Assembly (NCBI GenBank): GCA_018711005.1 | Contig: DVIT01000065.1 | Location: forward strand, 1-37,078 | Length of the DNA stretch: 37,078 bases | Source: Candidatus Scybalocola faecigallinarum | GTDB lineage: Bacteria; Bacillota; Clostridia; Lachnospirales; Lachnospiraceae | Direction of reading: 5' to 3' | Part shown: positions 25,109 through 32,653 of the stretch, piece after piece | Position numbering within the stretch: position 1 is the first letter of the stretch | Layout: the number at the start of each line of letters is the position of its first letter | Notes under the pieces: model-generated | Database searches by the model: none | Told to the model about the DNA's origin: nothing | Seen by the model: only the letters and a program-made list of their open reading frames with translations | Translations under genes and position numbers: made by a program

Positions 25109-26659
25109 TTGAGACTACAACAGACCAAACTGCTTGAAAAGCTAAAAGAATCTCTGGGAGCGGTGATGCCCACCATTGCCATCGTACTTTTGCTGTGCTT
25201 TACCATTGCGCCCATCCCCAACAGTATTCTTATGGCGTTTATCATTGGCGCTGTGCTGCTTATCGTGGGAATGATGTTTTTTACGCTGGGAGCTGAGATG
25301 GCGATGTCGCCTATGGGGGAGCGCATTGGTACAAAGATGACTCAGACCAGAAAACTGGGCTTTATTATTGTTGTAAGTTTTATTTTAGGTTTTATCATTA
25401 CCATATCTGAACCGGATCTTCAGGTTCTTGCCCAACAGGTTCCGTCCATTCCCAATTATACGCTGATCTTTGCAGTGGCGGCGGGCGTTGGAATATTTCT
25501 TGTAGCCGCTGCATTGAGAATGTTTGTGGGTATTCCCATGTCTTATATTCTGTGGGTCTTATATCCTTGTGTGTTTATTTTGGCTTATTTAGTGCCGGAG
25601 GACTTTGTGGCAGTTGCCTTTGATTCCGGCGGCGTAACAACCGGACCTATGACCGTGCCTTTTATTATGGCTCTGGGTGTAGGTTTTACGGCGATCCGAA
25701 GCGATAAACATGCGGAAAACGACAGCTTCGGTCTTGTGGCCATGTGTTCCATCGGTCCCATTCTGGCGGTACTTCTCCTTGGTTTGATTTATCATCCCGA
25801 TGGCGGTACATACACCCAGACGGTGATCCCTGACGCAGATAATTCTGTGGAGATGTGGAAGCTGTTTGCGGAAGGCATCCCTCACTATATGTGGGAGATT
25901 TTTGTTTCACTGATGCCAATTGTGGTATTTTTTGCCATATTTCAGATTTTTTCACTGCGTATTCAAAAAAAGTCCTTACTGAAAATATTGATCGGTATTG
26001 CATATACCTATATTGGCCTTGTTTTATTCCTTACCGGCGTTAATGTAGGCTTCATGCCGGCAGGTAATTATCTTGGCCAGGTGATCGCCCGGCTGCCCTA
26101 TTTCTGGATCATCGTTCCGGTTGGTATGATCATCGGCTTTTTTATCGTCCGGGCTGAGCCGGCTGTTTATGTGTTAAAAGAGCAGGTAGAGGAGCTGACC
26201 TCCGGAGCAATTTCCGGCAAATCCATGGGCATAAGCCTTTCTGCAGGCGTGGCTGTTTCTCTGGGGCTTGCCATGATTCGTGTTCTTACCGGGATTTCCA
26301 TTTTCTGGTTTTTGATTCCCGGATATGCCGCAGCCCTTATTTTGGCAGCCTTTGTACCCAAGATTTTCACTGCCATCGCCTTTGACTCCGGCGGGGTTGC
26401 ATCCGGTCCCATGACGGCTACGTTTCTTCTGCCTTTTGCTATGGGCGCGTGTGAAAGCGTGGGCGGCAATATTGTTACGGATGCCTTTGGCGTCGTTGCC
26501 ATGGTTGCCATGACGCCGCTGATCACCATACAGATCTTAGGCGTGATCTATAAGATTAAAGAACATCGCAAAGCGGTGGAAATCCCCAAAATGCCGGTGC
26601 CTGCATCAGGTGTTATCCCGCTGGATGCCTTTGGGGATGACGATATTATTGAACTGTAA
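25109..26659 (+). CDS. Duplicated DUF1538 integral membrane protein
   Basis: A 516-residue polytopic membrane protein with about 12-14 hydrophobic segments, built from two homologous halves. The motif FDSGGVTTGPMTVPF begins at residue 171 and FDSGGVASGPMTATF at 425; SEPDLQVLAQQV in half one matches AEPAVYVLKEQV in half two; each half ends in an FGLVAM/FGVVAM-type segment. This is the DUF1538 architecture. The motif-rich repeats suggest a transporter or channel, but no substrate is known to me. The start is read as TTG 25109, since AAAGGA lies about 11 nt upstream and no other start fits before the first helix. It is followed after 12 nt by a P-II-like gene, which suggests cytosolic regulation of transport. 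Confidence 0.8.
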   Translation: MRLQQTKLLEKLKESLGAVMPTIAIVLLLCFTIAPIPNSILMAFIIGAVLLIVGMMFFTLGAEMAMSPMGERIGTKMTQTRKLGFIIVVSFILGFIITISEPDLQVLAQQVPSIPNYTLIFAVAAGVGIFLVAAALRMFVGIPMSYILWVLYPCVFILAYLVPEDFVAVAFDSGGVTTGPMTVPFIMALGVGFTAIRSDKHAENDSFGLVAMCSIGPILAVLLLGLIYHPDGGTYTQTVIPDADNSVEMWKLFAEGIPHYMWEIFVSLMPIVVFFAIFQIFSLRIQKKSLLKILIGIAYTYIGLVLFLTGVNVGFMPAGNYLGQVIARLPYFWIIVPVGMIIGFFIVRAEPAVYVLKEQVEELTSGAISGKSMGISLSAGVAVSLGLAMIRVLTGISIFWFLIPGYAAALILAAFVPKIFTAIAFDSGGVASGPMTATFLLPFAMGACESVGGNIVTDAFGVVAMVAMTPLITIQILGVIYKIKEHRKAVEIPKMPVPASGVIPLDAFGDDDIIEL

Positions 26660-26671
26660 AGGAGGAGCCCT

Positions 26672-27364
26672 ATGAGCAGGCTTTATATGATGGTCAGCAT
26701 TACAAACCGAAGTATGCGAAATAAATTCCAGGATTTTTTTGCAGAGTATGGCAATTCTGTCGTTTTTACAACCTTAGGCCGGGGTACGGCAAACAGTGCT
26801 GTCCTGGATTATCTGGGGCTGGAGGCTTCGGAAAAGCTGGTGACCTTTTCTGTGGTTACGGATCAGATGTGGAAGAAGCTTAAGCGCGGTCTGATCCACC
26901 GTATGCAGATCGATGTTCCCGGTACAGGGATTGCTTTTATCGTGCCGATGGGAAGCATTGGCGGAAGGCGTGTGCTTGAGTTTTTGCTGCAGGATCAGGA
27001 ATATGAAAAAGAGGAGGAATCAGAATTGAAGGGAACGGAGTTAGAACTTTTAATGGCTATTGCCAATCAGGGTTGCATCGATTCCGTTATGGATGCAGCC
27101 AGGAGCGCTAATGCCGGCGGCGGTACGGTGATCCATGCAAAAGGTACAGGGATGAAAAGCGCGGAGCGGTTTTTAGGCGTGTCTCTGGCGGAAGAAAAGG
27201 AGATCATCCTTATTGTGGCGAAATCATCGGAGAAAAATGCCATTATGAAGGCGATTATGGAAAAAAGCGGCCTGAAATCCAAAGATAAGGCCATTGTTTT
27301 TTCACTGCCGGTAACAGCAGCTGTTGGTGTACGCCTGGAAGATGACCAGGAAGATGATGCTTGA
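26672..27364 (+). CDS. Tandem P-II-like signalling protein paired with DUF1538
   Basis: A 230-residue soluble protein that looks like two ferredoxin-like P-II (GlnB/GlnK) folds in tandem. The C-terminal half is the clearer: GCIDSVMDAARSANAGGGTVIHAKG, then EKEIILIVAKSSEKNAIMKAI and KAIVFSLPVTAAVG, the usual P-II order of helix, T-loop/base and final strand. The N-terminal half (LYMMVSITNRSM, FTTLGRGTANSAVLDYLGL, GIAFIVPMGSIGG) is more diverged. The T-loop lacks an obvious GlnB uridylylation tyrosine. P-II proteins bind ATP/ADP and often gate membrane transporters; the gene sits 12 nt after the DUF1538 gene behind AAAGGAGGAG, so it probably regulates it. Its stop overlaps the tyr promoter. Confidence 0.75.
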   Translation: MSRLYMMVSITNRSMRNKFQDFFAEYGNSVVFTTLGRGTANSAVLDYLGLEASEKLVTFSVVTDQMWKKLKRGLIHRMQIDVPGTGIAFIVPMGSIGGRRVLEFLLQDQEYEKEEESELKGTELELLMAIANQGCIDSVMDAARSANAGGGTVIHAKGTGMKSAERFLGVSLAEEKEIILIVAKSSEKNAIMKAIMEKSGLKSKDKAIVFSLPVTAAVGVRLEDDQEDDA

Positions 27365-27389
27365 CAAGATTTTTGTTTTGTGATAGATT
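27361..27389 (+). promoter_or_regulatory. Promoter of the tyrS T-box transcript
   Basis: Perfect TTGACA (27361-27366) and TAGATT (27384-27389) with 17-nt spacing. The -35 box overlaps the stop codon of the P-II-like gene. The predicted start is near 27396. Confidence 0.75.
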
Positions 27390-27461
27390 AACAATAGCTT
27401 TAAATATAAGAATAGCATATTGCTGATAAAGCTGTGAAGGGAATAAGTAGGATATGCAGAT

Positions 27462-27724
27462 GCCCACAGAGAGCTGCCGGATGGTGAGAGGCGCGGGATG
27501 AGGCATATGTGAATACCTCCCTGAGCTTCACACCCAACGTATGGCATAACAACATATCAGTAGGCTGTGACGGAGTGCAACCGTTATAATGCAGGAGTAT
27601 TCAGGATTTAAAGATCCTGATGTACTTTATAAGGCAGCTGTGTGTGAGCAGGCTGCAAAAAAAGGTGGTACCACGGAATGATCGCCCGTCCTTTTATCGT
27701 TTTGATAAAAGGGCGGGTTTTTTT
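27462..27724 (+). promoter_or_regulatory. T-box leader of tyrS, Tyr specifier
   Basis: Stem I opens with CACAGAGAGCTGCCGG (from 27465). The specifier TAC is at 27514-27516 in the context GTGAATACCTCCC. The T-box AAAGGTGGTACCACGG is at 27661-27676, followed by the competing terminator. Uncharged tRNA-Tyr should induce tyrS. Confidence 0.92.
27685..27724 (+). terminator. T-box regulated terminator before tyrS
   Basis: A 14-bp stem (27685-27698 with 27704-27717, one G-T pair), loop GTTTT, then seven T (27718-27724). Confidence 0.9.
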
Positions 27725-27758
27725 GTGGCAGCACATGGTGAAATAAGGAGGAAGTTTT

Positions 27759-28982
27759 ATGAAGATTTTTGAGGAACTTAAGGCCAGAGGGCTTCTGGCT
27801 CAGCTGACGGATGAAGAAGAAATCCGTGAACTGGTGAACAATGGAAAAGCAACTTTTTACATTGGGTTTGACCCAACAGCGGACAGTCTTCATGTAGGTC
27901 ATTTTATGGCATTATGTCTGATGAAGCGGCTGCAGATGGCCGGAAACAAGCCTATTGCCCTGATCGGCGGCGGTACAGGATATATTGGGGATCCGTCCGG
28001 AAGGACCGATATGCGTTCCATGATGACGCCGGAGATTATTGAACATAACTGTGAATGCTTTAAAAAGCAGATGAGCCGTTTTATTGATTTTTCCGAAGGC
28101 AAAGCATTAATGGTCAACAATGCAGACTGGCTGTTAAAGCTTAACTATGTAGACCTGTTAAGAGAAGTGGGTCCCCATTTCAGCGTAAACCGCATGCTTA
28201 CTGCAGAATGCTATAAGCAGCGTATGGAGCGGGGCTTAAGCTTCCTGGAATTTAACTACATGATTATGCAGAGCTACGACTTTTACATGCTGTTCCAGAA
28301 ATACGGCTGCAATATGCAGTTTGGCGGCGATGACCAGTGGAGCAACATGCTGGGCGGCACAGAGCTGATCCGCAGAAAGCTTGGCAAGGATGCCTATGCC
28401 ATGACGATTACCCTTTTGTTAAATTCCGAGGGCAAGAAGATGGGCAAGACCCAGAGCGGCGCTGTATGGCTGGATCCGAAGAAGACATCTCCTTTTGAAT
28501 TTTACCAATACTGGAGAAATGTGGCAGATTCTGATGTGCTCCGGTGCATCCGTATGCTTACATTCCTTCCTTTAGAAGAAATTGATGCCATGGATAAATG
28601 GGAAGGCAGCCAGTTAAATAAGGCCAAAGAGATCCTTGCATTTGAGCTGACAAAGCTTGTTCACGGTGAAGAAGAAGCCCAGGCAGCTATGGACAACTCC
28701 CGGGCGCTGTTTTCTGCAGGAAATGCCCAGCAGATGCCCACCTCAGAGCTGGAAGAATCTGACCTTGAAAACGGAAATATTGACATTGTCAGCATTCTTG
28801 TAAAATCCGGACTTGTCCAGAGCCGTTCCGACGGCCGCAGGGCAGTACAGCAGGGCGGTGTTACTGTCAACGGCGAAAAGGTGGAAGATTTTAAGCAGGA
28901 ATTTGCCGGTGAAGATTTAAAAGGCGACGGCATCATTGTAAAGCGCGGAAAGAAAAACTTCCGCAGAGTTACTTTAAAATAA
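27759..28982 (+). CDS. tyrS: Tyrosine-tRNA ligase
   Basis: A 407-residue class I aminoacyl-tRNA synthetase. The HIGH motif is HVGH at residues 45-48 ([15 protein letters not shown]), tyrosine recognition includes [12 protein letters not shown] and [11 protein letters not shown], and the KMSKS loop reads [11 protein letters not shown]-terminal S4 RNA-binding domain follows (about residues 340-402: [31 protein letters not shown]). It is of the bacterial TyrS type. Start ATG 27759 follows AAGGAGGAAG. It is under Tyr T-box control. No terminator is seen between tyrS and the next gene. Confidence 0.96.
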   Translation: MKIFEELKARGLLAQLTDEEEIRELVNNGKATFYIGFDPTADSLHVGHFMALCLMKRLQMAGNKPIALIGGGTGYIGDPSGRTDMRSMMTPEIIEHNCECFKKQMSRFIDFSEGKALMVNNADWLLKLNYVDLLREVGPHFSVNRMLTAECYKQRMERGLSFLEFNYMIMQSYDFYMLFQKYGCNMQFGGDDQWSNMLGGTELIRRKLGKDAYAMTITLLLNSEGKKMGKTQSGAVWLDPKKTSPFEFYQYWRNVADSDVLRCIRMLTFLPLEEIDAMDKWEGSQLNKAKEILAFELTKLVHGEEEAQAAMDNSRALFSAGNAQQMPTSELEESDLENGNIDIVSILVKSGLVQSRSDGRRAVQQGGVTVNGEKVEDFKQEFAGEDLKGDGIIVKRGKKNFRRVTLK

Positions 28983-29085
28983 GAAAAAACTGTGAAATAT
29001 CTTTAAAAAATTGCCGAAAAATGCTATTATAGATAAGACTGACAAAGATGAAAGATAGGAGGTATGGCATTCGCCGTATAAAGTC

Positions 29086-30420
29086 ATGGGAATAAGTAGT
29101 AAGGCTAAGAAAAGCCCTGCCTATGGCAGGGGGATGAACCTGAGAGACCATCGTGGCGGTGAGTCGAAGCACGACTGGACATTTTGGTTCATTATTGGCG
29201 TGATCGCAGCATTTATCGTGATCGTTGCCTGTGTTTATTTTGTAAGGAGACATAATGCTCTGGACAAAACTTATATTACCGTGGGAGAGCATGAAGTGAC
29301 CCAGGTGGAATTTGATTTCTTTTATAATACGGTGGTCAATTCCTACGTGTCACAAAATTCCAGTTCATTGCTGTATATGGGACTGGATACAACCCAGCCG
29401 TTAGATGAACAGGAATACATTATGGATCCCAATCTTACATGGGAGGATTACTTCGTAGAGTCCACAATACCTTTTATCCAGCAGGTTAAAGCTTTAAATG
29501 ATGAAGCAGAGTCTGTGGGATTTGAATATGATGTCACAGAGGATTATGACTCTTATATCAGCAGCGTTGAATCTGCTGCATCCAACCAGGGCGTAAGCTT
29601 AAGTTATTACTATGAACACAGCTTTGGAAAATATGCTACAGAAAGCCGGCTGGAACCTTTTGTTAAAGAGTACCTGACATTCCAGGCCTATTACCAGCAG
29701 CTGTTAGAGGACAACGCACCTTCAGATGAAGAAGTGGAAGCGGTTTACAATGCAAATCCGGAGCAGTATGATACCATCGATTACCGGTTGTATTCGATCC
29801 CCGCATCTGTAGAAGATGACGCTACAGAGGAGGAGATTACAGCTGCTGTGGATGAAGTTGAGGAAAGAGCCAATGAAATGGCAGACCGGTTTGAGGCCGG
29901 CGAGGACTGGCGCGAACTGTGCTATGAATATGCAAATGACAATGTGAAGGAAAGTTATGATCCGGAAGCAGAAACTGATCCTACAGTGATCACCGGAGGT
30001 ACTTCCCTGACCATTAGTTCTGATTATTTTGACTGGTTATCTGATGACAGCCGGAAAGCAGATGATGTGATGGTATACCGCAGCGATACGAACAATGCAT
30101 GCTTTATTGTTGTATTTGATTCTAAGACTGCATATGATCTGGAAGAAGATTCTGCGGATATTTCCGGAGATTTAGCTGCCCAGGCAGTGTCTGAATATGT
30201 GGATGGCCTGATCCAAAATTATGAAGTCAGCGACCCGGACCGCCATTTGAATTATCTGTACATTGAAGAAACAGAGGCTGAAAGTAATACTTCTGAGACA
30301 GGTACAGAAAGCGATACTGCAGAGACCGGCGCTGAAACTGATGCAGCAGAGACTGCCGCTGAAAGCGACACAGCAGATACTGGTGCGGAAAGCAGCGAGT
30401 CTCAGGCAGACAGTGAATAA
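29086..30420 (+). CDS. Membrane-anchored SurA/PrsA-like foldase
   Basis: A 444-residue protein. A basic cytosolic N-terminus is followed by one transmembrane helix (residues 31-52), then a long acidic extracytoplasmic part. The region after the membrane (YITVGEHEVTQVEFDFFYNTVVNSYVSQ, residues 63-90) resembles the SurA/trigger-factor-like N-terminal helical domain of PrsA-type peptidylprolyl isomerases. The middle has the EEVEAVYNANPEQYDTIDYRLYSI motif that usually precedes the parvulin domain, but a complete parvulin core is not convincing, so it may act as a chaperone only. The last 50 residues are Glu/Thr/Ser/Ala-rich (ESDTAETGAETDAAETAAES). ATG 29086 is 23 nt after AGGAGG; see the finding on its start. 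Confidence 0.65.
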   Translation: MGISSKAKKSPAYGRGMNLRDHRGGESKHDWTFWFIIGVIAAFIVIVACVYFVRRHNALDKTYITVGEHEVTQVEFDFFYNTVVNSYVSQNSSSLLYMGLDTTQPLDEQEYIMDPNLTWEDYFVESTIPFIQQVKALNDEAESVGFEYDVTEDYDSYISSVESAASNQGVSLSYYYEHSFGKYATESRLEPFVKEYLTFQAYYQQLLEDNAPSDEEVEAVYNANPEQYDTIDYRLYSIPASVEDDATEEEITAAVDEVEERANEMADRFEAGEDWRELCYEYANDNVKESYDPEAETDPTVITGGTSLTISSDYFDWLSDDSRKADDVMVYRSDTNNACFIVVFDSKTAYDLEEDSADISGDLAAQAVSEYVDGLIQNYEVSDPDRHLNYLYIEETEAESNTSETGTESDTAETGAETDAAETAAESDTADTGAESSESQADSE

Positions 30421-30461
30421 AATACAGTAAAATAATGCCGCAAAGGCATAAAATAACACAG

Positions 30462-30506
30462 GGCAGGCACCGGTAAGCATAGCTTTACAGGGAGCCTGCC
30501 TTTTTT
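30462..30506 (+). terminator. Intrinsic terminator after the foldase gene
   Basis: GGCAGGC (30462-30468) pairs with GCCTGCC (30494-30500), with an inner GTAAGC/GCTTTAC stem, then six T (30501-30506). Confidence 0.85.
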
Positions 30507-30522
30507 GGAGGAGGAAAAGCAG

Positions 30523-30615
30523 ATGAAGGATCAGACAAATTTAACAAACTGGATATGGCTTAAAGACAGAGAAAAGGCCGGACGGAAAGCGCCGGGACCC
30601 CATGTGTTCGGCTGA
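30523..30615 (+). CDS. Possible 30-codon small protein, unknown
   Basis: ATG 30523 opens a 30-residue frame (begins MKDQTNLTNWIWLKDREKAG, ends HVFG, stop TGA 30613-30615). It is preceded at 8 nt by GGAGGAGG (30507-30514), one of the strongest ribosome sites in the window, placed immediately after a terminator. The peptide is basic with two Trp and no membrane segment. I recognise no family. It could be a real small protein, a gene remnant cut off by the following repeat units, or chance. Confidence 0.4.
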   Translation: MKDQTNLTNWIWLKDREKAGRKAPGPHVFG

Positions 30616-30755
30616 AATCGAAAAAATGTCCATCAGGGTCTAATTTATCCAAAATCTACGGCTGAAAATCGCAAAATGTTGAATCAGGCCGTAGAATGAC
30701 CAAAATTCTACGGCCATAAAGAAAAAAATCGAGATTAGGGTCTAAATCCCGCGCA
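30607..30755 (+). repeat. Three degenerate ~50-nt direct repeat units
   Basis: Units start near 30607 (TTCGGCTGAAATCG), 30656 (CTACGGCTGAAAATCG) and 30708 (CTACGGCC), so the period is 49-52 nt. Shared elements are CGGCTGAAAATCGnAAAATGT, CAGGGTCTAAAT/CAGGCCGTAGAAT and CCAAAAT. CTACGGC and GCCGTAG also form inverted pairs within and between units. Non-coding and A-rich; no other copy was seen in this window. Confidence 0.5.
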
Positions 30756-30811
30756 GGGGATAGAAATAATATTTAAAAGTACCCCGATTCCCCCTTTAAA
30801 GGGTAACGTTT

Positions 30812-30854
30812 AGCCGGGCCGGCGCAGCAAATGCGCAGGCCCGGCTCATTTTTT
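30812..30854 (+). terminator. Intrinsic terminator after the repeat units
   Basis: AGCCGGGCC (30812-30820) pairs with GGCCCGGCT (30838-30846), with an inner GCGCA/TGCGC stem, loop GCAAA, then CA and six T (30849-30854). No clear gene precedes it, implying a transcript through 30507-30811. Confidence 0.85.
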
Positions 30855-30864
30855 GCACCGAATC

Positions 30865-30893
30865 TGGCGAAACAAAAGGTTTTGTGATATACT
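30865..30893 (+). promoter_or_regulatory. Extended -10 promoter of the two-component genes
   Basis: TATACT (30888-30893) with TGA directly upstream (extended -10) and a weak -35 TGGCGA (30865-30870) at 17 nt. It lies about 50 nt before the response regulator start. Confidence 0.6.
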
Positions 30894-30941
30894 GGGAGAA
30901 ATAAAAAAGCAGCAGGCCATGCAGGAAAAGGATGTGAAAAA

Positions 30942-31577
30942 GTGGAACGTATTCTGATTATTGAAGATGATCCGGTAGTTTATGAGGAATTAAAAAAGCT
31001 TTTGCGGGCGAACGGGTATATGCCTACAGACACCCTGCCCTGCGATCTGGCTCTTTTGGATATTAACCTGCCCGGAAAGAACGGGTTTGAGCTTTGCCGG
31101 GAGCTGCGCAGGGATCATGCCACGCCGGTGATCTTCCTCACAGCCAGGGAATCTGTCGAGGACGAGCTGCTGGCCTTTGGTGTGGGGGCGGATGACTTTA
31201 TACGAAAGCCCTATCATTCTTCGGTCCTGCTGGCCAGGATGGCCAGGCTTCTTCACCGTCCCGGACAAAACGGCCTTTCTTGCGGGGATCTGGTGCTGAA
31301 TCTTGGAGATATGACGCTGGAGCTTAAGGGGAAGCGGACCGGACTGACGAAAAATGAGACCCGGATCATGGCCTGTCTCATGGAGCATAAAATGTGTACC
31401 CGGCAGGCTTTGGTGGAGGATCTATGGCAAAAACAGCTTTACATTGACGAGAATACCCTTTATGTAAATATAAACCGGCTTCGGGAAAAACTTAAGCTTA
31501 TTGACGCCGGGGACCGGATACGGACAGTGCGTGGGATCGGCTATCGTTTGTGGGAGGGGGATGACCATGAGCTTTAG
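30942..31577 (+). CDS. OmpR-family response regulator with shortened receiver domain (BceR-like)
   Basis: A 211-residue regulator. The receiver domain has the acidic pair Asp9/Asp10 (LIIEDDP), phospho-acceptor Asp40 (LALLDINLPG), Thr67 (VIFLTARE) and Lys89 (DDFIRKPY). The C-terminal winged-helix DNA-binding domain covers about 115-208 (LTKNETRIMACLMEH to IRTVRGIGYRLWE). Asp40 is about 12 residues closer to the acidic pair than in normal receivers: the segment after NGYMPTD that should form strand 2/helix 2 is missing. The start is GTG 30942, with AAGGA (30928-30932) 9 nt upstream. It overlaps the kinase gene and belongs to a BceRSAB-type module. Confidence 0.85.
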   Translation: MERILIIEDDPVVYEELKKLLRANGYMPTDTLPCDLALLDINLPGKNGFELCRELRRDHATPVIFLTARESVEDELLAFGVGADDFIRKPYHSSVLLARMARLLHRPGQNGLSCGDLVLNLGDMTLELKGKRTGLTKNETRIMACLMEHKMCTRQALVEDLWQKQLYIDENTLYVNINRLREKLKLIDAGDRIRTVRGIGYRLWEGDDHEL

Positions 31578-32529
31578 GGAATATGCCGGGGACAAGGGCA
31601 TTACCCTGTGCTTTCTGATGATGGGCATTGCCGGATGCAGCCTGTTTTTATGGGCAGGCGATGTGCCCTGGCCCCTGATCCTTCTCTTTGCGGCTTTTGT
31701 GACGGTGATGGTCTTTAGCTGGCTTTTGACCGGCTGGGTGAAAACCAGAAAAAGGCTTCATCAGCTTAAAGCCATGGCCGGTGCCCTGCCCCAGACTTAT
31801 CTTCTGGGAGAAATGCTTCCAAAGCCTTTAGGCTGGATCGAACGGGAATATTTTTCTGTTATGGAACAGGTGTCTCACAGCGCTGTGACAGTAGCAGAGG
31901 CAGCCAGGCAGGAAAAGGAAGAATACTGCCAGTATGTGGAGCAGTGGATCCATGAAATTAAAACCCCATTAACCGCTGCCGGACTGATCCTGGAAAATGG
32001 TTCAGATCCGGTAAAGCTTTTAAGAGAACTGAAGCGGGCTCAGGAGCTGACCCAAATGATCTTATACTATGCCCGTTTGAGAAGTGACGGCAGGTCTGTA
32101 AAAGTAAGCCGGTTTTCCGGAGCTGATCTTTTTCATGAAGCGGCTGCTGAGGAAATGCTTTTACTGACAGAAGCGGGGATCAGCCTGGAAGTTATAGGGG
32201 ATTGTGAGCTGCACAGTGATAAAAAGTCCGTGTCCTTTATGGTATGCCAGCTTTTAGTCAATTGTGCCAAATATTGTAAAGGAAGCCATGTGATTCTTTC
32301 CGCCGGACCCAAAAGTCTGACCGTGGAGGATAACGGTCCCGGGATTTTATCCCAGGAGGTGAAAAAGGTTACTTTAAGAGGCTTTGTGGGAAGCTGCGGA
32401 AGAGCTGCGGGCAGCAATACAGGCATGGGACTTTATATTGTACAGCAGCTATGCCAACAGCTGAATATCACCCTGGCTATTGAAGCTAAGGAGGGAAAGG
32501 GCACAAAAATATCATTTTTCTTTCCTTGA
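31567..32529 (+). CDS. Intramembrane-sensing histidine kinase (BceS-like)
   Basis: A 320-residue kinase with two closely spaced transmembrane helices (about 12-30 and 34-55) and almost no extracellular part, typical of BceS/intramembrane-sensing kinases that take their signal from a partner ABC transporter. The H-box is QWIHEIKTPLTAAGL with His129. The N-box region (MVCQLLVNCAKYC), G1 (LTVEDNGPGIL) and G2 (NTGMGLYIVQQL) of the ATPase domain are intact. The start is ATG 31567, 6 nt after GGGAGGGGG (31552-31560); ATG 31561 abuts the ribosome site. It overlaps the regulator gene by 11 nt, so the two are coupled. Confidence 0.87.
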   Translation: MSFREYAGDKGITLCFLMMGIAGCSLFLWAGDVPWPLILLFAAFVTVMVFSWLLTGWVKTRKRLHQLKAMAGALPQTYLLGEMLPKPLGWIEREYFSVMEQVSHSAVTVAEAARQEKEEYCQYVEQWIHEIKTPLTAAGLILENGSDPVKLLRELKRAQELTQMILYYARLRSDGRSVKVSRFSGADLFHEAAAEEMLLLTEAGISLEVIGDCELHSDKKSVSFMVCQLLVNCAKYCKGSHVILSAGPKSLTVEDNGPGILSQEVKKVTLRGFVGSCGRAAGSNTGMGLYIVQQLCQQLNITLAIEAKEGKGTKISFFFP

Positions 32530-32618
32530 ATATCAGGCGGTGCTCCACTGGCGGGCAGTTTCCTTTCAAAAATGTAAGAAAACATCATAAAACAGTTAGA
32601 AAAAACACTTTCGTCTTA

Positions 32619-32627
32619 TGGTACAAT
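32619..32627 (+). promoter_or_regulatory. Extended -10 promoter for the BceAB-type transporter
   Basis: TACAAT (32622-32627) preceded by TGG (extended -10) and no good -35, as expected of an activator-dependent promoter. Upstream, ATGT (32572-32575) and ACAT (32582-32585) form a small dyad that could be part of the regulator's operator. Pattern only. Confidence 0.45.
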
Positions 32628-32653
32628 CAGGTCATGAAACGGAGGTGTTTTTT

